From: CBIFWW01 sp966186435 | Lineage (GTDB): Bacteria > Pseudomonadota > Gammaproteobacteria > Enterobacterales > Enterobacteriaceae | Assembly (NCBI GenBank): GCA_966186435.1 | Contig: CBIFWW010000044.1 | Location: forward strand, 1 to 23,070 | Length of the DNA stretch: 23,070 nucleotides | Reading direction: 5' to 3' | Shown here: in pieces, positions 15,592-21,883 of the stretch | How the letters are laid out: each line of letters begins with the position of its first letter | How positions within the stretch are numbered: position 1 is the stretch's first letter | Position numbers and translations under genes: made by a program | Notes under the pieces: generated by a model | Database searches by the model: none | Told to the model about the DNA's origin: nothing | What the model saw: the letters and a program-made list of their open reading frames with translations, nothing else

Positions 15592-16019
15592 TACGCCATC
15601 CACGTCCCCATGAGCGCGATGCGATTCTGGAACTGTGGTTGCGCAGTACCACCGTAGCGCACCCGTTTATTCCCGCCTGGTACTGGCGGGAAAGCCTTGA
15701 CATGGTGCGCAACGTTTATCTTCCCAATGCCGATACCTGGGTTCATACCCACAGTGGCTTAATTGATGGTTTCGCCAGCGTATTGGAATCGCGCTTCCTC
15801 GGTGCGCTGTTTGTCGATCCAGGCCGCTTCCATCGCGGCGTGGGTAGCGCCTTAATGCACCATATCCAGCAGGATTACCCACTTCTCAGCCTGGAGGTGT
15901 ATCAAAAGAACCGCCGGGCGGTGTTCTTCTACCACGACCATGGCTTCCGCATTCAAGAGGGGGCCTGGCAGGAAGATACCGGGCACCCCACCTGGATTAT
16001 GAGTTGGCGGGCGCGTTAA
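15588..16019 (+). CDS. yiaC: GNAT family N-acetyltransferase YiaC
   Basis: GCN5-related acetyltransferase; the E. coli homologue acetylates protein lysines. The 143-residue protein (146 in E. coli) uses a GTG start that overlaps the tag stop as GTGA, so it is translationally coupled to tag. The acetyl-CoA loop is seen as RFHRGVGSALMHHI (Arg-Gly-x-Gly type, near residues 81-94), after the FVDPG strand. SLEVYQKNRRAVFFYHDHGF is the conserved C-terminal GNAT motif, and the end TWIMSWRAR matches the E. coli end TWIMSWP. The 3' end overlaps by 23 bases the old reading frame of the bisC remnant on the other strand. Confidence 0.95.
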   Translation: MIRHPRPHERDAILELWLRSTTVAHPFIPAWYWRESLDMVRNVYLPNADTWVHTHSGLIDGFASVLESRFLGALFVDPGRFHRGVGSALMHHIQQDYPLLSLEVYQKNRRAVFFYHDHGFRIQEGAWQEDTGHPTWIMSWRAR

Positions 16020-16199
16020 AAGCCGTTACTGCCAGCCCTGGCCCCTGATACTTCTCCATCCTGACCAGCGAAGAGTTCGCCGCACAGCCATTAGCCAGCC
16101 GCGAGGTAGGGATATCCAGGGTCAATATATTCACCGCCCCGTGTTTACAAATCCCCCGGTTTGATACCGTCACTGACCACCGCCCCGGTCAGCAGGCGA
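15997..16199 (-). pseudogene. bisC: Remnant of bisC (3' end of biotin sulfoxide reductase-type molybdoenzyme)
   Basis: The minus strand of the gap after yiaC still encodes the C-terminus of a BisC/TorA/TorZ-family molybdopterin oxidoreductase. One piece (about 16199-16153) reads RLLTGAVVSDGIKPG; after a stop and a frame change the second (16143-15997) reads HGAVNILTLDIPTSRLANGC through MEKYQGPGLAVTAF to a TAA at 15997. In intact enzymes roughly 20 residues stand between these pieces, so there is an internal deletion as well as loss of everything upstream. E. coli has bisC in this place and orientation, next to yiaC. About 200 of some 2,300 bases are left. It cannot be functional. Confidence 0.82.
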
Positions 16200-16238
16200 A
16201 AATATGCTACCCTGCCAGAATCACTTCAGGAGAATGTT

Positions 16239-17258
16239 ATGCACAGCAAGGCAGCCAGGGCCACCATCAGCGACGTCGCCAAAACCGCCCGCACCGGGAA
16301 AACTAGCGTTTCGCGCTACCTCAATGGTGAGCAAAATCTACTGTCGGATGATTTGCGTGGCCGCATTGAGCAGGCGATTGCCGAGCTTAACTATCACCCG
16401 AGCCAGATGGCCCGGGGTTTGAAGCGGGGCCGCACCCGGTTAATCGGCCTGATTATTGCCGATATCACCAACCCCTACTCCGTGGATGTGCTGAGCGGCA
16501 TCGAAGCCGCCTGCCGGGAAAAGGGCTTTACCCCGCTGGTGTGTAATACCAATAACGAAGTGGATAAAGAGCAACATTATCTGGATTTGCTGCGCAGTTA
16601 CCAAGTGGAAGGCATTGTGGTTAATGCGGTAGGGATGCGCGAAGGCGGCCTGAACCGGCTGCAACAATCCTCGCTGCCGATGGTTCTGATTGACCGTAAA
16701 ATCCCGGACTTTGCCTGTGACGTAGTGGGGCTGGACAACGCCCAGGCCGCCAGTGCCGCCACCGAGCATCTGTTATCCCAGGGCTTCGAGGCAATCCTGT
16801 TTCTCAGTGAACCCTTGGGCACCGTCAATACCCGCCGTGAGCGTCTGGCCGCCTTCCGGGAAACCCTCTCCCACCATCCGGATGTGATGGCGAGTAATGC
16901 TGAAATCCCCCTTAGCGAGGCCGCCCTGCTGGATCACACCTTACAACAGTTCCACGCCAGCCACCGTGGGATGCGTAAGGCGCTGATCTCCGCTAACGGA
17001 GCGCTGACCCTGCAAGTGGCCCGCTCCCTGCGCCGCCTGGGTTTAAATTGGGGCAGTGATATCGGACTATTAGGGTTTGATGAGCTGGAATGGGCCGAAC
17101 TGGCCGGGGTAGGCATCAGCACCCTAAAACAACCGACCTGGCAAATGGGCTATACCGCCCTTGAGCAAGTGGTACGGCGGATCGATGGCTGCACGGAACC
17201 TCTACAAGATCATTTATTTAGCGGCGAGTTAATTATCCGCGGCTCTACTACTCGCTAA
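16239..17258 (+). CDS. ptxS: LacI-family repressor of 2-ketogluconate genes (PtxS-like)
   Basis: DNA-binding sugar-acid sensor expected to repress the kgu genes until 2-ketogluconate binds. The 339-residue protein starts at the ATG at 16239, with CAGGAG 6 bases upstream; an open frame extends to 16161 but lacks this site. The LacI helix-turn-helix is at about residues 8-30 (ATISDVAKTARTGKTSVSRY), followed by the hinge helix (YHPSQMARGLKRGRT) and a periplasmic-binding-protein-like core (LIGLIIADITNPYS, VLIDRKIPDFACDVVGLDN, IGLLGFDELEWAEL). It precedes kguE in the same direction, as ptxS does in Pseudomonas. A palindrome of PtxS type lies between them. Repressor identity is inferred from context and operator. 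Confidence 0.88.
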   Translation: MHSKAARATISDVAKTARTGKTSVSRYLNGEQNLLSDDLRGRIEQAIAELNYHPSQMARGLKRGRTRLIGLIIADITNPYSVDVLSGIEAACREKGFTPLVCNTNNEVDKEQHYLDLLRSYQVEGIVVNAVGMREGGLNRLQQSSLPMVLIDRKIPDFACDVVGLDNAQAASAATEHLLSQGFEAILFLSEPLGTVNTRRERLAAFRETLSHHPDVMASNAEIPLSEAALLDHTLQQFHASHRGMRKALISANGALTLQVARSLRRLGLNWGSDIGLLGFDELEWAELAGVGISTLKQPTWQMGYTALEQVVRRIDGCTEPLQDHLFSGELIIRGSTTR

Positions 17259-17276
17259 TTCCCATCAAATTTGGAT

Positions 17277-17292
17277 CGTGATAGCGATCATA
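17277..17292 (+). promoter_or_regulatory. Candidate CRP site and promoter for kguE
   Basis: CGTGA-TAGCGA-TCATA matches TGTGA-N6-TCACA at 8 of 10 conserved bases. Its centre (17284.5) is about 41 bases before a likely start point near 17325, given the -10-like TAACAT at 17312-17317. That is class II CRP promoter geometry, fitting a carbon-source operon. Confidence 0.45.
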
Positions 17293-17315
17293 TATTCGCC
17301 AACCTGGGCTTTAAC

Positions 17316-17331
17316 ATGGAACCGGTTCCAT
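17316..17331. promoter_or_regulatory. Operator palindrome of the kgu genes
   Basis: ATGGAACCGGTTCCAT is a perfect 16-bp palindrome with the central CCGG pair usual for LacI-family sites, and differs from the Pseudomonas PtxS operator TGAAACCGGTTTCA at one base per half. It lies 57 bases after the repressor stop and 48 bases before the kguE ATG, over the predicted transcription start. Confidence 0.85.
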
Positions 17332-17379
17332 TTAACGTAATAGACATGTTAGTTAGATGTAAAAAAGCCGGAGAAGCCC

Positions 17380-18138
17380 ATGGCCAGAGAAATCATCGTA
17401 GTGACGGCCGCCTACGGAAACGATTATGTCGCCAGCCACGGCGGCCAGCAGGCGTTATTGCCGATCATTGCCGAAGCAGGGGCGGACGGCGTTGAAATCC
17501 GCCGCGAATTACTCAGCCCCCAGGCCCTGCTACAGCTGCCGGAACTGGCCTCTGATATCGCCAGCCACCGTTTGAAAGCCTGCTACTCCGCCCCGGAACA
17601 CTTATTCCCCGACGGCCAGCTCAACCCTCACCTGGCAAAACTGCTGTGGGAAGCGAAGCAGCTCAATGCGGGCTGGCTCAAGCTCTCCTTAGGGCGTTTT
17701 GAAAAACCCAATGATTTTGACGCCCTGCGCCAGGTGCTCAATGCCAGCCCGGTACCACTGACGATTGAAAATGATCAGACCCCAGGCGGCAATCTGGCAC
17801 CCATGCGCCGCTTCGCCGCCGCCTGCCAGGTTCATAAACTACCCATTACCCTGACTTTTGACATGGGCAATTGGCTCTGGGTGGGGGATACGCCGGAGGC
17901 CGCCGCCGGGCCATTGGCTCCCGCCGTAAGCTATATTCATGTTAAGGCCGCTGAGGCCCACCGCGATAGTTTCCGCGCCATTCCACCGGATGGGGACGAC
18001 CCCCGCTGGCTGGCGTTGCTCGCCCATCTCCCTACCCAGTCACCGCGCGGTATCGAATTCCCTCTGGAAGGTCACGACCTGGTTGCCGTCACCCGCCACT
18101 ATGTTGAGTTATTACGTAAGGAGTCACGCCATGTCTAA
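17380..18138 (+). CDS. kguE: 2-ketogluconate cluster TIM-barrel epimerase/isomerase KguE
   Basis: Predicted cytoplasmic sugar phosphate isomerase/epimerase (xylose isomerase-like TIM barrel). The 252-residue protein shows the strand-end acidic residues typical of that fold: GADGVEIRREL, AGWLKLSLGRFE, PLTIENDQTPGG, TLTFDMGNW and YIHVKAAE, which can bind a divalent metal. The ATG at 17380 has GGAG 7 bases upstream. It is the first structural gene after the operator and overlaps kguK by 8 bases. Family and position match KguE of Pseudomonas. Its exact reaction in 2-ketogluconate use is not established; conversion of a related keto-acid is a guess. Confidence 0.87.
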   Translation: MAREIIVVTAAYGNDYVASHGGQQALLPIIAEAGADGVEIRRELLSPQALLQLPELASDIASHRLKACYSAPEHLFPDGQLNPHLAKLLWEAKQLNAGWLKLSLGRFEKPNDFDALRQVLNASPVPLTIENDQTPGGNLAPMRRFAAACQVHKLPITLTFDMGNWLWVGDTPEAAAGPLAPAVSYIHVKAAEAHRDSFRAIPPDGDDPRWLALLAHLPTQSPRGIEFPLEGHDLVAVTRHYVELLRKESRHV

Positions 18139-19069
18139 GGCACTGGACGTTGTCACCATTGGCGAAGCCATGGCGATGTTTGTCGCCACCGAATGCGGCC
18201 CGCTGTCCCATTGCGAAAATTTCACCCGCCGCGCCGCCGGGGCAGAGCTGAACGTTGCCACTGGCCTGGCGCGTCTCGGCCACCATGTGGGTTGGGTGAG
18301 CCGGGTGGGCAAAGATTCTTTCGGCCAGTTTATCGTTCATCAATTGAGTAATGAGGGTATCGATCACCGCCAAGTCACGGTGGATGAACGCTATCCCACT
18401 GGTTTCCAGCTGAAATCGAAAGTCGAAAATGGAACCGATCCCATCGTGGAGTATTTCCGCAAAGGTTCCGCCGCCAGTCATTTGTCGCTGGCCGATTTTG
18501 ATGATGATTACTTCACTCAGGCCCGCCACCTGCACCTGAGCGGTGTGGCAGCCGCGCTATCTGAGGATGCACTGGCACTGTTAAACCACGCCGCTAAGCA
18601 GATGCGCGCCGCCGGGAAAACCATCTCCTTTGACCCAAACCTGCGCCCGGTGCTGTGGAAAAGCGAAGCGGAGATGGTGAAGCAGATTAACCACCTTGCT
18701 TTCCAGGCGGACTGGGTGCTGCCGGGGCTGAAAGAAGGAGCGATTCTCACCGGGTATCACACCCCGGAGGCCATCGCCGATTTCTACCTCAATGAAGGGG
18801 TGAAAACCGTGGTGCTGAAAACCGGCTCCGATGGGGCATGGTTTAAAACCGCCAGCGGCGAGAAAGGTGCCGTGGCCGCAGTAAAAGTCGATAACGTTGT
18901 CGATACCGTGGGCGCCGGTGATGGCTTTGCCGTCGGCGTCATCAGCGCCCTGTTGGAAGGGAAGCCGCTTGAACAAGCCGTGGTGCGCGGCAACCGGATT
19001 GGCGCATTTGCCATTCAGGTATCTGGAGACAGTGAAGGGTTGCCCACCCGGCGACAGCTGGGCGAGTAA
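18131..19069 (+). CDS. kguK: 2-ketogluconate kinase KguK (PfkB family)
   Basis: Sugar kinase expected to phosphorylate 2-ketogluconate to 2-keto-6-phosphogluconate with ATP. The 312-residue protein has PfkB signatures: the N-terminal AGAELNVATGLARLG loop near residues 36-50 and the C-terminal DTVGAGDGFAVG at 258-269 with catalytic Asp264. It resembles 2-keto-3-deoxygluconate kinases, so that activity cannot be excluded by sequence alone; gene context favours 2-ketogluconate. The ATG at 18131 has AAGGAG 7 bases upstream and overlaps kguE's end by 8 bases, so the two are likely coupled. A 104-base gap with stem-loops separates it from kguT. Confidence 0.9.
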   Translation: MSKALDVVTIGEAMAMFVATECGPLSHCENFTRRAAGAELNVATGLARLGHHVGWVSRVGKDSFGQFIVHQLSNEGIDHRQVTVDERYPTGFQLKSKVENGTDPIVEYFRKGSAASHLSLADFDDDYFTQARHLHLSGVAAALSEDALALLNHAAKQMRAAGKTISFDPNLRPVLWKSEAEMVKQINHLAFQADWVLPGLKEGAILTGYHTPEAIADFYLNEGVKTVVLKTGSDGAWFKTASGEKGAVAAVKVDNVVDTVGAGDGFAVGVISALLEGKPLEQAVVRGNRIGAFAIQVSGDSEGLPTRRQLGE

Positions 19070-19082
19070 CGTTTTTATGGCA

Positions 19083-19149
19083 CGGCGGTTTCCGCCGACA
19101 AGGTGAAGATAACGCGCTCGCCGCTACCCTACCTTTTGGCGCAGCGCGT
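19083..19149 (+). repeat. Two stem-loops between kguK and kguT
   Basis: First: CGGCGG-TTT-CCGCCG (19083-19097). Second: ACGCGCTCGCC (19112-19122) with GGCG-C-AGCGCGT (19138-19149), an 11-bp stem with one bulge. Neither has a T-run. Within an operon such structures usually stabilise or process the mRNA between genes; partial termination is the other option. Confidence 0.65.
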
Positions 19150-19173
19150 AAACCTCAACATAGAGGAATACCG

Positions 19174-20457
19174 ATGACTAGCCCGACAAATGCAGCCAAG
19201 CGCTGGTGGTACATTATGCCTATCGTGTTTATCACGTATAGTCTGGCCTACCTCGACCGCGCCAACTTTAGCTTCGCCTCCGCGGCGGGGATCAACGATG
19301 ACCTGGGGATCACCAAGGGGATTTCTTCCCTGCTGGGTGCGCTGTTCTTCCTTGGTTACTTCTTCTTCCAGATACCCGGCGCCATGTATGCCGAGCGTAA
19401 AAGCGTCCGCAAACTAATTTTTGTCTGTCTGATCCTGTGGGGTGGCTGTGCTTCCCTGACCGGGATGGTGAGTAATATTCCGATGCTGGCGGCTATCCGC
19501 TTTATTCTCGGGGTAGTGGAAGCGGCGGTGATGCCAGCGATGCTGATTTATATCAGTAACTGGTTTACCCAGTCTGAGCGCTCCAGGGCCAACACCTTCC
19601 TGATCCTCGGTAACCCGGTTACCGTGCTGTGGATGTCGGTGCTTTCCGGCTACCTGATCCAGGCCTTCGGCTGGCGCGAAATGTTTATCTTCGAAGGTAT
19701 CCCGGCGGTACTGTGGGCCTTCTGCTGGTGGGTACTGGTGAAGGACAAACCGGCGCAGGTAGGTTGGCTGTCTACGAGTGAGAAAGCAGCGTTGGAGGCC
19801 CAGCTCAACAAAGAGCAGGAAGGCATTAAGGCGGTGCGTAACTATGGCGAAGCCTTCCGCTCCCGTAACGTGATCCTGCTGTGCATGCAGTACTTCGCCT
19901 GGAGTATCGGGGTCTATGGCTTTGTGCTGTGGCTGCCGTCCATTATCCGCAGCGGGGCGGCGGATATGGGGATGGTGGAAGTGGGCTGGCTGAGTGCAGT
20001 GCCTTATCTGGCGGCCACTATCGCCATGGTGCTGGTCTCCTGGGCCTCGGACAAAATGCACAACCGTAAGCTGTTTGTCTGGCCGCTGCTGCTGATTGGC
20101 GCCCTGGCATTTGTCGGCTCCTGGGCCGTTGGCGCTAACCACTTCTGGGTTTCCTATACCCTGCTGGTGATTGCCGGTGCCGCCATGTACGCCCCTTATG
20201 GGCCGTTCTTCGCCATCATCCCGGAAATGCTGCCGCGCAACGTTTCCGGCGGGGCCATGGCATTGATTAACAGTATGGGCGCCCTGGGTTCTTTCTTTGG
20301 CTCCTGGTTTGTGGGCTACCTGAACGGGGCCACCGGCAGCCCGTCTGCCTCCTATATCTTCATGGCCGTGGCACTGTTTGCCTCCGTGGGGTTAACATTG
20401 ATCGTCAAACCGGCGAATAATCAAACACTCCCCGCCGGGGCACATAGCCACGCATAA
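19174..20457 (+). CDS. kguT: 2-ketogluconate transporter KguT (MFS)
   Basis: Inner-membrane major facilitator of the anion:cation symporter (ACS) group, which takes up sugar acids with protons. The 427-residue protein has 12 predicted helices, starting AKRWWYIMPIVFITYSLAYL and carrying the ACS signature LDRANFSFASAAGINDDLGI, the loop MYAERKSVRKL, and the amphipathic central loop (residues about 195-225, KDKPAQVGWLSTSEKAALEA). GAGGA lies 6 bases before the ATG. The order kguE-K-T matches Pseudomonas. Related ACS carriers move galactonate, glucarate or tartrate, so substrate identity comes from the neighbouring kinase and reductase. Confidence 0.9.
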   Translation: MTSPTNAAKRWWYIMPIVFITYSLAYLDRANFSFASAAGINDDLGITKGISSLLGALFFLGYFFFQIPGAMYAERKSVRKLIFVCLILWGGCASLTGMVSNIPMLAAIRFILGVVEAAVMPAMLIYISNWFTQSERSRANTFLILGNPVTVLWMSVLSGYLIQAFGWREMFIFEGIPAVLWAFCWWVLVKDKPAQVGWLSTSEKAALEAQLNKEQEGIKAVRNYGEAFRSRNVILLCMQYFAWSIGVYGFVLWLPSIIRSGAADMGMVEVGWLSAVPYLAATIAMVLVSWASDKMHNRKLFVWPLLLIGALAFVGSWAVGANHFWVSYTLLVIAGAAMYAPYGPFFAIIPEMLPRNVSGGAMALINSMGALGSFFGSWFVGYLNGATGSPSASYIFMAVALFASVGLTLIVKPANNQTLPAGAHSHA

Positions 20458-20462
20458 TTTCG

Positions 20463-20484
20463 GGCGGCTCAGGCCGCCTTTCTC
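20463..20484 (+). terminator. Terminator-like hairpin between kguT and kguD
   Basis: GGCGGC, loop TCAG, GCCGCC (20463-20478), followed by TTTCTC. The stem is short (6 bp) but all G/C. It lies 5 bases after the kguT stop and 24 bases before kguD, so it may lower read-through or mark the old end of an inserted block. Confidence 0.55.
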
Positions 20485-20507
20485 ATTACAATCCTACGGA
20501 GCACGTT

Positions 20508-21482
20508 ATGAAGTCGTCCGTCATTTTGTATAAAAAGCTACCGGTTGATCTTGAAACCCGGCTGGAGCAACACTTCAACGTTACCCGCGTGAACGGCCTT
20601 TCCCCGGAAACGGTCAGCCAGCACGCCCAGGCCTTTGCCGAAGCGCAAGGGCTGCTTGGTTCAAGTGAAAAAGTCGATCAGGCGCTGCTGGATAAGATGC
20701 CTAAACTGCGGGCGACCTCCACCGTGTCCGTAGGCTATGACAATTTTGACGTCGCCGCCCTTTCCGCGCGCCATATCGCCCTGATGCACACCCCTACGGT
20801 GCTGACGGAAACCGTGGCTGATACCCTGATGACCCTGGTGTTGTCTACCGCACGTAGGGCGGTAGAGGTTGCCATCCGGGTGAAGAATGGCGAATGGACC
20901 AAAAGCATTGGCCCGGACTGGTTCGGGATCGACGTACATCATAAGACCATGGGGATTGTTGGCATGGGCCGCATCGGCCTGGCCCTGGCCCAGCGCGCCA
21001 ATCTGGGCTTTGGCATGCCCATTCTCTATAACGCCCGCAAACCTCACCCGGAAGCAGAATCCCGCTTTAATGCCGAGTATTGCGAGCTGGACGATCTGTT
21101 AAAACGGGCGGATTTTGTCTGCGTGGTGCTGCCGCTGAGCAACGAAACCCATCATTTGATCAATGCCGACAGGCTGGCACTAATGAAGCCAAGTGCCATT
21201 CTGATTAACGGCGGCCGTGGCCCGGTGGTGGATGAGCCAGCGCTGATTGCCGCCTTGCAGCAAGGAAAAATTCACGGGGCCGGGCTGGATGTCTTCGAGC
21301 AGGAGCCGCTGCCGGTGGATTCCCCGCTGCTGAAACTGCCTAACGTGGTAGCGCTGCCCCATATCGGATCGGCCACCCATGAGACGCGCTACAACATGGC
21401 GGCCTGTGCGGTGGATAACCTGATTGATGCCTTAAATGGCAAGGTAGATAAGAACTGCGTCAATCCACAGGCGGTGAAGTAA
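20508..21482 (+). CDS. ghrB: 2-ketogluconate (6-phosphate) / glyoxylate reductase KguD/GhrB
   Basis: NAD(P)H-dependent 2-hydroxyacid dehydrogenase. As KguD it would reduce 2-keto-6-phosphogluconate to 6-phosphogluconate, feeding central metabolism; E. coli GhrB (also called TkrA) reduces glyoxylate, hydroxypyruvate and 2-ketogluconate. The 324 residues equal the E. coli length. It has the Rossmann motif GIVGMGRIGLALAQ, and the catalytic triad Arg237 (NGGRGPVVDE), Glu266 (DVFEQEPL) and His285 (LPHIGSATHETR) at the same numbers as GhrB. Stretches such as MHTPTVLTETVADTLM are essentially identical. CGGAG lies 7 bases before the ATG. It is the resident ghrB of the locus serving as the cluster's fourth gene. 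Confidence 0.94.
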   Translation: MKSSVILYKKLPVDLETRLEQHFNVTRVNGLSPETVSQHAQAFAEAQGLLGSSEKVDQALLDKMPKLRATSTVSVGYDNFDVAALSARHIALMHTPTVLTETVADTLMTLVLSTARRAVEVAIRVKNGEWTKSIGPDWFGIDVHHKTMGIVGMGRIGLALAQRANLGFGMPILYNARKPHPEAESRFNAEYCELDDLLKRADFVCVVLPLSNETHHLINADRLALMKPSAILINGGRGPVVDEPALIAALQQGKIHGAGLDVFEQEPLPVDSPLLKLPNVVALPHIGSATHETRYNMAACAVDNLIDALNGKVDKNCVNPQAVK

Positions 21483-21520
21483 TAACAAGCATAACACTTT
21501 ACATTCACCATTATTTGTAG

Positions 21521-21559
21521 GGCATGCTGCTGTTATTATTTAATAACAGCAGCACTGCC
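21521..21559. terminator. Long stem-loop after ghrB
   Basis: GGCA-T-GCTGCTGTTATTA (21521-21538) pairs with TAATAACAGCAGC-A-c-TGCC (21541-21559): 18 bp with one bulged base. It starts 38 bases after the ghrB stop. No clear T-run follows on the plus strand, so it may be a 3' mRNA-protecting structure as well as a terminator. Confidence 0.5.
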
Positions 21560-21803
21560 ATGATAAAATTTAAAAAATCAACACTGGCCATCTGGTAAAA
21601 ATCTGATTTTAACACCTCCTTTTTAATTTAAGCCTCAAATCATGACCCCGCTCTTACAAATCCATTTCACTTCTTGGCCAACAAGTGTTCAAGTGATTAA
21701 ATACCTAAGCTTTTTTGATTAAACTTCAATTTATTTCATTATTAATTATTCAAGTAACAATGGTGTATTTTGCTTGATTCACCTACCGTACCCGGAAGAT
21801 CAA

Positions 21804-21836
21804 AAGGTGCTGATACGCCTGCTTAATTAGCACCTT
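21804..21836 (+). terminator. Hairpin upstream of the lipase-like gene
   Basis: AAGGTGCT (21804-21811) and AGCACCTT (21829-21836) form a perfect 8-bp stem around a 17-base loop, followed by CTTATCTTC. It lies about 45 bases before the next gene, so it could equally be a leader structure. Confidence 0.35.
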
Positions 21837-21883
21837 CTTATCTTCAACGCCCTTCGCTAACGCATTATAAATTGGATAAAATG

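Larger units (their letters stand above)
21483..21883. other. AT-rich intergenic region before the lipase-like gene
   Basis: About 400 bases with no supported gene on either strand. It contains two hairpins (21521-21559 and 21804-21836) and a very AT-rich middle (about 21600-21770). In E. coli yiaF follows ghrB here; nothing of yiaF is seen, so the conserved order breaks at this point. The promoter for the next gene is presumably in the AT-rich part, but I could not place it. Confidence 0.6.

Noticed and set aside
19414..20142. Open frame of 242 codons on the minus strand
   Set aside because: It is antisense to the core of kguT, is rich in His/Gln/Arg, and has no ribosome site or family motif.
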